Below are positions 1 through 6,144 of a stretch of DNA of 20,102 bases, one piece after another; within the stretch, counting starts at the first letter, position 1; each line of letters opens with the position of its first letter. Source of the stretch: Candidatus Peribacteraceae bacterium (lineage in GTDB: Bacteria; Patescibacteriota; Gracilibacteria; Peribacterales; Peribacteraceae); NCBI GenBank assembly GCA_022843885.1, contig JALHMU010000009.1, positions 1-20,102 of the forward strand, in the 5' to 3' direction. The translations under genes were made by a program, and so were the position numbers. The notes under the pieces are model-generated. The model was not told the DNA's origin. It searched no databases and worked only from the letters and a program-made list of their open reading frames with translations.

Positions 1-373
1 AACTCTTCTGTGCGAGGCGGACGAGATCATTGACTGCCTTCTGAACCGTCTCGGTTGGGACGTATGCATCAAGCTCGGCGTCCGTAATACCCATGCTGTG
101 TGCGAAACGACGCCACAACTCAACGTGCTCTGTTTCTTCCTGCATGTTCTGTGCAACGTGGCGGCGCATCTCGACTTCCTCATCCGGTACGCGAGCAAGG
201 ATCTCAGCAACAACCTCAGGCACAGCCTTGGCGAGGTGGAAGTATTCGAGTGCGTAGATTTTCATCTGATCCATCGTGAGTTCTCCCTTCGTCCACAAGA
301 CGTAGAACGGGTGTTTGAGAAGACTTTTTTCTTCAATGAGGCTGTGAACGGAGTCGAGAAATGCAGTGGTCAT
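1..373 (-). CDS. CADD-family (heme-oxygenase-like fold) protein, 3' end outside window
   Basis: The first 124 codons run off the left edge. The translation aligns without gaps, from memory, to the N-terminal half of Chlamydia trachomatis CADD (CT610): FLDSVHSLIEEKSLL, then HPFYVLWTKGELT (CADD HTFYVKWSKGELT), then EETEHVELWRRFA where CADD has its first metal-ligand helix. CADD is a diiron or Fe/Mn oxygenase that makes p-aminobenzoate for folate by sacrificing its own tyrosine. Tyr24 here occupies the position of the sacrificed CADD Tyr27. The rest of the metal site and the essential lysine lie outside the window. The start is the ATG at 373; a TAAGAT hexamer lies about 24 nt upstream and no Shine-Dalgarno is seen. 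It is the last gene visible of a leftward group, 53 nt after the BtuF-like gene. A TenA or PqqC relative is the alternative, but the match around the tyrosine favours CADD. Confidence 0.85.
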   Translation of the reverse strand, partial: MTTAFLDSVHSLIEEKSLLKHPFYVLWTKGELTMDQMKIYALEYFHLAKAVPEVVAEILARVPDEEVEMRRHVAQNMQEETEHVELWRRFAHSMGITDAELDAYVPTETVQKAVNDLVRLAQKS

Positions 374-426
374 GAAAAAGGATGGGTAGGTGCCCGTATC
401 TTATGGTGTGAAAGAAAATTTGCAAC

Positions 427-1191
427 TTACGAATGCAGATTTTCAAAGATCCAGCCGTAGAGCCGTTTCGAACCCTCGGTCAGACGTGGACCGGGACGAT
501 TCAAGAGTGAATCATCGATGACTTTCACCGAATTCGATGTCGCCGCACGCAGTTCATTCCATCCCGGGCGACTGGTGATCAGAGATTTCTCGGCAAAGTT
601 TCCGGCACCGCAGATCGAAAGGACGATCAGATCAGGATCGAATGCCTGAATCTCTGCAAGCGTCACTTCCCTACTTGCTTCGCGATCTTTCAAAGGAAGA
701 GGTATACCACCTGCGAGCTTCACAAGTTCCGGAACCCAGTTGCCACTAACCATCGGTGGGTTATGCCACTCCTCTATATATACCTTGAGTTTCTTCGGGA
801 GCAGATTCGCCTTCTTCTTTGTATCATTCAGCTCTTGGCGCATCTTTTCGATAAGCGCCGTCGCTTTTGCAGACGCTTCGAACAAGAGTCCGATCGTTCG
901 GATCGAATCGTAGATCTCAAACATGTTGCGAGGATCTAAGTGAATCACCTTCCACGCGGGATCTTCCAGAATCTTTGAGAGTTTCTCCTGTACAAGAGTC
1001 TCGGTGAACACGATCTCCGGTTTAAATTCATCCAGTTCTGCGACCGAAAGCTTTTGATGATCCTTCAAGTGTGGCAGATCCTTGGCAGCTTCTGGAAAAT
1101 CACTGAATTTATCAGTACAAACGATGTGTTTCTCCAAACCCAATGCGAAAAGGATCTCGGTAATTGCAGGTGAGAGTGAAGCAATTCTCAT
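427..1191 (-). CDS. BtuF/FepB-type (class III) substrate-binding domain protein, no signal peptide
   Basis: 254 residues that read as a complete periplasmic-binding-protein class III fold (Peripla_BP_2 type). The N-terminal half opens with MRIASLSPAITEILFALGL, the usual first strand and helix of BtuF-like proteins, followed by a DKFSDFP segment. A long linking helix comes at about residues 100-130, and the second lobe contains EEWHNPPMVSGNWVPELVKLAGG and FDPDLIVLSICGAG. Family members bind cobalamin, heme or ferric siderophores and normally deliver them to an ABC importer. Here the fold begins at residue 2, with no signal peptide or lipobox, and no permease or ATPase gene is adjacent. A cytoplasmic corrinoid or iron-chelate binding role is therefore possible but unproven. 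The ATG at 1191 is preceded by TAGTTT at a 10-nt gap and no Shine-Dalgarno. The ligand is unknown. Confidence 0.8.
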   Translation of the reverse strand: MRIASLSPAITEILFALGLEKHIVCTDKFSDFPEAAKDLPHLKDHQKLSVAELDEFKPEIVFTETLVQEKLSKILEDPAWKVIHLDPRNMFEIYDSIRTIGLLFEASAKATALIEKMRQELNDTKKKANLLPKKLKVYIEEWHNPPMVSGNWVPELVKLAGGIPLPLKDREASREVTLAEIQAFDPDLIVLSICGAGNFAEKSLITSRPGWNELRAATSNSVKVIDDSLLNRPGPRLTEGSKRLYGWIFENLHS

Positions 1192-1209
1192 GTTCAGAGA
1201 TAAACTAAA

Positions 1210-1839
1210 TCACTCTATAGAAAATTGCGCAAAAAGAGCATCGGCTTGTTTCTCCTCATCCGATCCACGCATCGCAATCCATACATCCACCTTTGTATCA
1301 CCTATAAAAGTGGTGTATTCACGAATCACACAGCTGTCTCCTTCGCAGGGATGGCTGGAGACAAACCAGCTACGCAGACCAAATTTTCTTAATTCAAAAT
1401 CTTCTATATTTCCCCCTGATGCAAAGGCTATCTTCTGATCTGAATATCTTTCCAGAGTTGGATAGTCACCGTAAAAACAAGGAGATTCTTCGCAATTACT
1501 AGTGAAAATACGGATAGATTCCTGGGAAAAGAATTGAAGTTCATAGAAATAAGGTGCTTCATGTTCTGTAACCGTTTGAAAATTATAGGACACAAAAGAT
1601 CCTCTACGATTCTTCTCTGCGCTTTTGTGAATCGTGTAGCTTTCAGGGAAAGAGATTCCAACATTCATTTCAGGAATTGTAAAAGTCATTGCCTTTTCTG
1701 AAGTTTTTGAAGACGAAAAAGTAGCTGACGAGGAGGAAATTTCATTCTGAATAGGCGTGCTTGCTGGATCAGTCGTACTCTGACAGCCGGAAAGTAGCAG
1801 TAGGCCAATGATGAGAGACGTAGTGGTGACTTTTGACAT
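1210..1839 (-). CDS. Putative lipoprotein of unknown function
   Basis: 209 residues. The N-terminus has a basic MSKV start, a hydrophobic stretch and a lipobox LLSGC, with the modified cysteine at about residue 19, followed by a Ser/Thr-rich linker. This predicts export and lipid anchoring. The mature part has four cysteines in two close pairs, in NCEESPCF and PCEGDSC, which could form disulfides outside the cell. I do not recognise the family. The ATG lies 7 nt after the encoded CCA of tRNA-Leu and no separate promoter is visible, so it is probably co-transcribed with the tRNA and released with a very short leader after tRNA 3' processing. The gene is more AT-rich than most neighbours. The BtuF-like gene follows 18 nt downstream. 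Confidence 0.75.
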   Translation of the reverse strand: MSKVTTTSLIIGLLLLSGCQSTTDPASTPIQNEISSSSATFSSSKTSEKAMTFTIPEMNVGISFPESYTIHKSAEKNRRGSFVSYNFQTVTEHEAPYFYELQFFSQESIRIFTSNCEESPCFYGDYPTLERYSDQKIAFASGGNIEDFELRKFGLRSWFVSSHPCEGDSCVIREYTTFIGDTKVDVWIAMRGSDEEKQADALFAQFSIE

Positions 1840-1846
1840 AAAGAGA

Positions 1847-1931
1847 TGGTGCCGAGGGAGGGAATCGAACCCTCACACCTTTCAGTACACGATTTTGAGT
1901 CGTGCGCGTCTACCAATTCCGCCACCCCGGC
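1847..1931 (-). tRNA. tRNA-Leu (anticodon CAA)
   Basis: Read on the minus strand: acceptor GCCGGGG pairs with CCTCGGC (one G-U pair), D-arm GCGGAATTGGTAGACGC, anticodon stem CACGA/TCGTG with loop CTCAAAA giving anticodon CAA, a long variable arm, and T-arm GAGGG TTCGATT CCCTC. A73 and an encoded CCA follow. The long variable arm, A73 and close similarity to bacterial leucine tRNAs fix the identity. It reads UUG codons. Confidence 0.95.
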
Positions 1932-1939
1932 ACAGCTAT

Positions 1940-1945
1940 ATCGTA
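1940..1945 (-). promoter_or_regulatory. Likely -10 element of tRNA-Leu
   Basis: TACGAT on the minus strand lies 8 nt before the mature tRNA 5' end, so transcription would start within 1-2 nt of the tRNA. No convincing -35 is visible. Confidence 0.4.
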
Positions 1946-1979
1946 CAGTTTTCGATCTGTCTCAGAAAGAGGCTTCCTG

Positions 1980-1985
1980 TATGCT
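1980..1985 (+). promoter_or_regulatory. -10 element, leaderless start of the 1992 gene
   Basis: TATGCT ends 6 nt before the ATG at 1992 and there is no Shine-Dalgarno. This decides the start; an upstream in-frame ATG at 1902 lies inside the tRNA gene. Confidence 0.5.
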
Positions 1986-1991
1986 GTATTC

Positions 1992-2183
1992 ATGGAAAAG
2001 AATACAGAGCAAGAAGCAGCATTGGCTTGGGAAAAATATGTGGATGCGCACGTTGCACACCACGGTCATGATGAAGCCGGCCAAGGAAGTCCGATCACAG
2101 AGTTGGTTTTAGACCATTGGCATAAGAAATATGCGGAATTACATCCAGATCTAATGAAAAAACGTAAATCAGATGAATCTTGA
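1992..2183 (+). CDS. Small hypothetical protein
   Basis: 63 residues beginning MEKNTEQEAALAWEKYV and ending in a basic MKKRKSDES tail. It is soluble, predicted mostly helical, and contains a His-rich patch (AHVAHHGHDE) and the segment ITELVLDHWHKKYAELHPDL. I do not recognise a family and see no signal peptide or membrane segment. Its last 11 nt overlap the start of the methyltransferase gene, so the two are translated from one message and may act together. The start at 1992 is chosen from the -10-like TATGCT 6 nt upstream. Confidence 0.6.
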   Translation: MEKNTEQEAALAWEKYVDAHVAHHGHDEAGQGSPITELVLDHWHKKYAELHPDLMKKRKSDES

Positions 2184-2811
2184 TCTTCAATACCTCAACG
2201 GCATCGAAAACAAGAATCCTGCAGAGCTTTTGAAGAATCCAAGGTTCTTGGAAGCACAGAAACTCTTCTTCGATACGGTCAGTTCACTGGGCGGTGAAGT
2301 GGATTTCGATATTGCAGATATGCGTGAAGTCCATGCCGTTGCGTCGCTCTGGAAAGATATCGACGGCAAACGCGTCCTGGACCTTGGTTGCGGATCGGTT
2401 GATGAATATGTCCTCGAAGATACGTTCAGAGATCGCTATCCCCCATTCTTCGCAGAGATGCTCGTGCGTCTTGGTGCGGAAGTGACGGGCGTTGATATCC
2501 GTGACAACGAGAAAGCGTCCTACATTCACCGTACTATCGATCTGACCCAACCGGATTGGATCGAAACGTTGGAACCTCCGTATGACGTCATCGCATGTCT
2601 GAGCTTATTCAATGCTCCGGGGAGTCCATTCGAGAATGACGCCGACCTCTGTCATCAACTTATGAACGACATGCACACACTGCTCATCGAAGATGGGCTT
2701 TTGATCGCAACCTTACGTGACGAGCTTAAAAAGCCGGAAGAGTATGTGAAGAAATACGGCTTTGAAATACTCCACAAACATGGGAATTGTGTGTGGGCGA
2801 AGAAAGAATAA
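2173..2811 (+). CDS. Class I SAM-dependent methyltransferase-like protein
   Basis: 212 residues. The Rossmann core is clear: motif I is VLDLGCGS at about residues 69-76, motif II is VTGVDIRD after a long acidic/aromatic insert (EYVLEDTFRDRYPPFFAEML), and the DVIACLSLFNAPGSP strand follows. A late strand GLLIATLRDE comes next. About 65 helical N-terminal residues precede the fold. The substrate cannot be deduced. Small-molecule or protein methylation are both possible. It overlaps the preceding 63-codon gene by 11 nt. No recognisable terminator directly follows; the next 400 nt are AT-rich and non-coding. Confidence 0.8.
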   Translation: MNLDLQYLNGIENKNPAELLKNPRFLEAQKLFFDTVSSLGGEVDFDIADMREVHAVASLWKDIDGKRVLDLGCGSVDEYVLEDTFRDRYPPFFAEMLVRLGAEVTGVDIRDNEKASYIHRTIDLTQPDWIETLEPPYDVIACLSLFNAPGSPFENDADLCHQLMNDMHTLLIEDGLLIATLRDELKKPEEYVKKYGFEILHKHGNCVWAKKE

Positions 2812-3005
2812 ATTGATATTTGGTACCTAAATTCAAATAAGATCATATGTGCACTCATATGAAAAGTTTTCCACATAAAATCCACAATTTTATAATAGTA
2901 CAATAGTAATACAAGTTATGGTCAATTCGAATATGGAAAAACTTTTCTATGGTTTTTACTTAAGATAAAGCCAAAAAGTTGTAACTATGTTACATAATTA
3001 TACAA
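2812..3005. other. AT-rich non-coding stretch
   Basis: No plausible gene. It holds an imperfect palindrome built of two CATATG hexamers around TGCA (2844-2861), one perfect match to the DnaA-box pattern TTWTNCACA (TTTTCCACA, 2867-2875) and a weaker one (AAATCCACA, 2878-2886), and several TATAAT-like words. It ends in a candidate promoter. I see too few DnaA boxes to call an origin. Confidence 0.4.
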
Positions 3006-3006
3006 T
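2979..3006 (+). promoter_or_regulatory. Candidate promoter of the structured RNA
   Basis: TTGTAA (2979-2984), a 16-nt spacer, and TACAAT (3001-3006, five of six matches to consensus). The predicted start is about 3012-3014, at the foot of a long-range stem. Confidence 0.45.
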
Positions 3007-3203
3007 TTAGAGCTCCTAGACAATTGCTCGAGCTCCGGGCAGAATTCGGCCTGTCCTCCCCTCTACACATAAATACGTTAGTTTCCGCTTGTTTGAGCGG
3101 AGGGCGAGTGATATAATGTAAGACTCTCGTTCTTTACTTCTTAGCTAGTAATTAACTTAACTAATAAGTAGCCCCTAGAGCTCTAAAGAACTTTAGTGGC
3201 TAC
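3006..3203 (+). ncRNA. Candidate structured RNA
   Basis: TTTAGAGCTC (3006-3015) is perfectly complementary to GAGCTCTAAA (3178-3187), and after one bulged C the pairing continues with TAG/CTA (3017-3019 with 3175-3177). This closes a region of about 180 nt. Inside are hairpins GGGCAG/CTGTCC (3037-3042 with 3051-3056) and TTCCGCT/AGCGGAG around 3083-3102, and a weaker CGAG/CTCG. The two clearer hairpins contain G-U pairs only when read on the plus strand, which sets the direction. An alternative hairpin, GTAGCC/GGCTAC with inner CTAAAG/CTTTAG (3168-3203), competes with the closing stem. A 6S-like RNA or a regulatory leader is possible. It lacks the tmRNA T-arm and the RNase P and SRP consensus loops. 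Confidence 0.35.
3089..3117 (+). promoter_or_regulatory. Extended -10 promoter inside the candidate RNA
   Basis: TTGTTT (3089-3094), a 17-nt spacer, and TGA-TATAAT (3109-3117). This is a perfect -10 hexamer with the TGn extension, and the predicted start is near 3124. Transcription would run towards, and antisense to, the tRNA at 3216-3308. It could be a true promoter or a promoter-like word in an AT-rich region. Confidence 0.45.
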
Positions 3204-3215
3204 CTATGTAGCAAA

Positions 3216-3308
3216 TGGCGGCGGGGGAGGGTTTCGAACCCTCACATGTGTTCTAGCACATGGCTTCGGTTTATAAGACCGGCCTCTTACCAGTTCGAGC
3301 ACCCCGCC
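3216..3308 (-). tRNA. Class II tRNA with anticodon UAU (identity uncertain: Ile codon, Ser-like body)
   Basis: Read on the minus strand: acceptor GGCGGGG pairs perfectly with CCCCGCC, the D-stem is CTC/GAG, the anticodon stem CCGGT/ACCGA (one C-A mismatch at 27-43) carries loop CTTATAA, and the T-arm is GAGGG TTCGAAA CCCTC. The discriminator is G73 and CCA is encoded. U33 fixes the anticodon as UAU, which reads AUA (Ile). The variable region of about 22 nt forms a 6-bp arm (CATGTG/CACATG), a class II feature of Ser, Leu and Tyr tRNAs. Together with G73 and an anticodon arm very like that of serine tRNA, this conflicts with isoleucine identity. Confidence 0.85.
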
Positions 3309-3341
3309 ATTTCTATTAATTCAATGCTGTAAACGATCCTT

Positions 3342-3383
3342 GGCTCATGAGACTGACCGCAAATCTGACTCGTGAGCCTTTTT
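3342..3383 (+). terminator. Intrinsic terminator-like hairpin
   Basis: GGCTCATGAG pairs with CTCGTGAGCC (10 bp, one T-G pair valid only on the plus strand), followed by TTTTT. It would end a plus-strand transcript coming through the candidate RNA region, or the 1992-2811 operon, before murL. Confidence 0.55.
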
Positions 3384-3502
3384 AAACGTTCGATATTATA
3401 GCAGATTGCGGCAAGAGTATCCATTGTGCGATAAAAAAATCGTGTTGTTTTGGCAAAACGGAAATGTATCTGAGTGAAAGAAATATTTTTGCAAAAATCG
3501 TC

Positions 3503-3508
3503 TATACT
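3503..3508 (+). promoter_or_regulatory. -10 element of murL-murD2
   Basis: TATACT ends 9 nt before the ATG at 3518, predicting a leader of only a few nt. No Shine-Dalgarno is present. This favours 3518 over an upstream in-frame ATG at 3464. Confidence 0.55.
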
Positions 3509-3517
3509 ACGCACTCC

Positions 3518-4756
3518 ATGAAGCAGTACGAAACCTTCATCTTCGACGAATTTCACTTCGACCCTGAAAAAGGCCGAATTGAACTCAAGTACAGTCTGGA
3601 TGATGAGGTGACATTCACGGAAGTCATCACGTTACCGAAAGGCGCATTGCCGAAGGTCGATGAAGAAGTCTTGAACCGTGCGCTGTTCGGTCTGCATCTC
3701 ATCGGCGGCATCAGCTACACCCACACCTCCTTACCAAAGAAGATCGAAATCCGCTCCGGAAAGCTCTCACATGAACAAGCCGACTACTGGAATGAGGTCT
3801 ACACCAAAGGTCTTGGGGAATTCTTCTACAAGAACAAGATCGACTTCCGCGGACTGATCAAATTTCCATCGGTCGTGCTTCCCGCCATCAACCCGATTGA
3901 AATCGAATCAACCGGTATGTCACTGGTTCCAATCGGCGGCGGCAAAGACTCACTTGTGACCGTGGAACTCCTCAAGAAAGAATTAGTAAATGTGACACTG
4001 TTCCGTCTGACCGATCATCCACTCATTCAGAAAATGTCAGAAATCGCTGATGTGTCGTATGTGGCAGTCGAACGTGAACTCTCTCCCCTGCTCTTCGCAT
4101 TGAATAAGGACGGTGCCTTGAACGGTCACGTGCCGATCTCTGCGTATATCTCCTGGCTCACACTCGTCACTGCCATTCTGTACGGCTTCGACGCCATCAT
4201 CATGAGTAACGAGAAGAGCGCGGATGAAGGTAATGTCGAATATCTCGGCATGCAGGTGAATCACCAGTGGAGCAAGAGCCGTGAATATGAAGAGTTATTC
4301 CAAAAGTATGTCTACGAGTTCATCACTCCGTCTGTTACGTATTTCAGTTTGCTCCGTTCCCTGAACGAATTGCAGATCGCAAAGCTCGTCGCCGGTTTCC
4401 CGGAATACTTCCCTGTCATGACCAGCTGCAATACGAACTGGAAGATCCTTGAGGAGAAATCCGATGCGCCGAAATGGTGTGGTGTGTGTCCGAAGTGCGC
4501 CTTTGCCTTCGCTGTGCTCGCAGCATTCATCCCGAAAGACGAGATGCTCGAGATGTTTAAGAAAAATCTGTTCGATGAAGACGCCGTGCAGATCTACTAC
4601 AAAGAATTGCTCGGATTGGAGAACTTCAAACCGTTCGAATGTGTGGGCACGCCGTCCGAAACTAAAGCTGCATTTGCGCTGATCCAGAAACGCGGCGACT
4701 ATGCAGGCACCAAAGCAATGAACATGTTCGAGAAAGATGTGCTCCCAACTCTGTAA
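3518..4756 (+). CDS. murL: MurL: UDP-MurNAc-L-Ala-L-Glu epimerase
   Basis: 412 residues from the ATG at 3518. A PP-loop-type nucleotide motif, PIGGGKDSLVTVELL, has its GGGKDS at residues 140-145. Near the C-terminus is a cysteine cluster WCGVCPKCAFAF (C321, C324, C327), preceded by SCNTNWKI. This combination, the length and the neighbour fit MurL, first described in Xanthomonas oryzae. MurL uses ATP to convert the terminal L-Glu of UDP-MurNAc-L-Ala-L-Glu to D-Glu in the cytoplasm. The next gene starts immediately after the stop codon (TAA then ATG) and is a MurD-type ligase, matching the known murL-murD2 pairing. With this pair, peptidoglycan D-Glu needs no glutamate racemase. Some other PP-loop enzyme is the alternative; the gene neighbour makes MurL clearly preferred. 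Confidence 0.85.
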   Translation: MKQYETFIFDEFHFDPEKGRIELKYSLDDEVTFTEVITLPKGALPKVDEEVLNRALFGLHLIGGISYTHTSLPKKIEIRSGKLSHEQADYWNEVYTKGLGEFFYKNKIDFRGLIKFPSVVLPAINPIEIESTGMSLVPIGGGKDSLVTVELLKKELVNVTLFRLTDHPLIQKMSEIADVSYVAVERELSPLLFALNKDGALNGHVPISAYISWLTLVTAILYGFDAIIMSNEKSADEGNVEYLGMQVNHQWSKSREYEELFQKYVYEFITPSVTYFSLLRSLNELQIAKLVAGFPEYFPVMTSCNTNWKILEEKSDAPKWCGVCPKCAFAFAVLAAFIPKDEMLEMFKKNLFDEDAVQIYYKELLGLENFKPFECVGTPSETKAAFALIQKRGDYAGTKAMNMFEKDVLPTL

Positions 4757-6031
4757 ATGAAAATCCAAGACCTAAGCGGCAAGAACGTCTGCATCCTCGG
4801 CTTTGGCCGTGAAGGTCAGTCCACATTGCGCGCCCTGCAATCATTCGCACCCGATGCGAACATCACGATCGCCGATGAGAATGAACGCGTCCGAGCCAAC
4901 GGTGTGAAAATGCAGCTCGGAAAAGATGCATTCAAAGATCTCGCACGTTTCGATGTCATCATCAAATCCCCTGGCATTCCGCCAAAGCCAGAATTCGAAC
5001 CGGTCGCAGACAAGATCACGAATGCCGTGCAGATTTTTTTGGATTCCATCAAAGATTCCGGCGTCACAGTCATCGGGGTAACCGGATCCAAAGGAAAGAG
5101 TACGACCGCAAGTTTGATCCACGCGATCTTGAAACAAACAGGTCGTGAAACGTACCTCATCGGGAACATCGGTGAACCGGTGCTCGATCACATCGAAGAA
5201 GCAAAGGTGAACACTTTTTTTGTACAGGAGATGAGCAGTTATCAACTCAAAGAACTGACAATGAGCCCACACATCGCGGTCATCACCAGCTTCTTCCCGG
5301 AGCATCTCGATTACCACGGTTCTATTGAGAACTATAAGAAAGCAAAATCACATATCGTACGCTTTCAATCGTATGACGATCTCGTGTTCTATCCGGAGCA
5401 AGACGTCGGTGCGAAAGAGATCGCGGAGAGTAGCAAAGGTCAGAAGATCTCCTTCAGCGAAAAAGATGCACCCGTCACGATCGACGAGACACATTTGATC
5501 GGACAACATAACCTTCGCAACATTGCAGCCGCCGCAAAAGTCGGACGACATTTGAAGATCGATGAACTTGCGATCGTGAAAGCGATCCGTACGTTCAAAG
5601 GTCTGCCGCAGCGTTTGGAATCTCTCGGGAATCATCATGGCATCGAATGGGTCGACGATGCGATCTCCACGACACCGGAATCAACCATTGCCGCACTCGA
5701 AGCCCTGGAACCGGATGTCGAAACGCTGATCGTTGGTGGGATGGACCGCGGAACGGACTTTGCGATCCTCGCTGAACGCCTGAAGAAAAGCTCTGTGAAA
5801 ACTATTATTCTTCTAGGAAACAACGCCGCCCGCATTGCAGAAACATTCGAGAAGGCAAAGCTCACAGGAGACATTCTTCAGGTGCCCACGATGGCCGAAG
5901 CAGTTGCAAAGGCGAAGGCAAAGACAGCAAAAGGAAAAACCTGCCTCCTCTCTCCTGCATCTCCAAGTTACGACATGTTTAAGAACTTCGAAGAGAAGGG
6001 TGCAAAATTCAAGGAGGAAATTCTGAAATAA
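4757..6031 (+). CDS. murD2: MurD2: UDP-MurNAc-L-alanine--L-glutamate ligase
   Basis: 424 residues covering all three MurD domains. The N-terminal Rossmann-like domain has ILGFGREGQSTLRAL; the GREG motif resembles MurD2 rather than the GxGxTG of ordinary MurD. The central ATPase has GVTGSKGKSTT at about residues 107-117, EMSSYQL and HLDYHGSIENYKKAK. The C-terminal domain has DDAISTTPEST, IVGGMDRGTDF and the terminal LLSPASPSYDMFKNFEEKG. The cytoplasmic ligase adds glutamate to UDP-MurNAc-L-Ala; in the MurD2 subfamily the substrate is L-Glu, later epimerised by MurL. It abuts murL with zero spacing and shares its promoter. Sequence alone does not prove L- versus D-Glu preference; the assignment rests on the adjacent murL and the GREG motif. 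Confidence 0.85.
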   Translation: MKIQDLSGKNVCILGFGREGQSTLRALQSFAPDANITIADENERVRANGVKMQLGKDAFKDLARFDVIIKSPGIPPKPEFEPVADKITNAVQIFLDSIKDSGVTVIGVTGSKGKSTTASLIHAILKQTGRETYLIGNIGEPVLDHIEEAKVNTFFVQEMSSYQLKELTMSPHIAVITSFFPEHLDYHGSIENYKKAKSHIVRFQSYDDLVFYPEQDVGAKEIAESSKGQKISFSEKDAPVTIDETHLIGQHNLRNIAAAAKVGRHLKIDELAIVKAIRTFKGLPQRLESLGNHHGIEWVDDAISTTPESTIAALEALEPDVETLIVGGMDRGTDFAILAERLKKSSVKTIILLGNNAARIAETFEKAKLTGDILQVPTMAEAVAKAKAKTAKGKTCLLSPASPSYDMFKNFEEKGAKFKEEILK

Positions 6032-6042
6032 CTGCATGCTCC

Positions 6043-6091
6043 GCGCGTAGAAAACGCGCTCTTAATTCCTCTATATCTAGAGCGGCTTTTT
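6043..6091 (+). terminator. Terminator region after murD2
   Basis: Two hairpins in series: GCGCGT/ACGCGC (6043-6059) and CTCTA/TAGAG (6069-6082), the second followed by CGGC and TTTTT. Confidence 0.5.
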
Positions 6092-6109
6092 AAACGAGGT
6101 GACGAAGGA

Positions 6110-6138
6110 TTGACATCATCCATCCGAAGGCGGAAAAT
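6110..6138 (+). promoter_or_regulatory. Promoter of the 6145 gene
   Basis: TTGACA (6110-6115, perfect -35), a 17-nt spacer, and GAAAAT (6133-6138) ending 6 nt before the ATG. The -10 is weak but the spacing is ideal and predicts a leaderless message. Confidence 0.45.
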
Positions 6139-6144
6139 TTCGGT

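Noticed and set aside
98..460. Plus-strand open frame of 120 codons
   Set aside because: It is the shadow of the CADD-family gene, whose minus-strand translation matches a known family from its first residues.
1846..2112. Plus-strand frames overlapping the tRNA-Leu gene
   Set aside because: They read through the tRNA antisense; only the part from 1992 has a promoter-like element and a coupled downstream gene.
2844..2886. Chromosomal replication origin
   Set aside because: Only one perfect DnaA-box match, no dnaA, dnaN or other origin-associated gene in the window, and no clear strand switch.
3006..3203. tmRNA, RNase P RNA or SRP RNA
   Set aside because: No T-arm with CCA end, no GAGGAAAGUCC-type core and no GGAA-tetraloop SRP motif is present on either strand.
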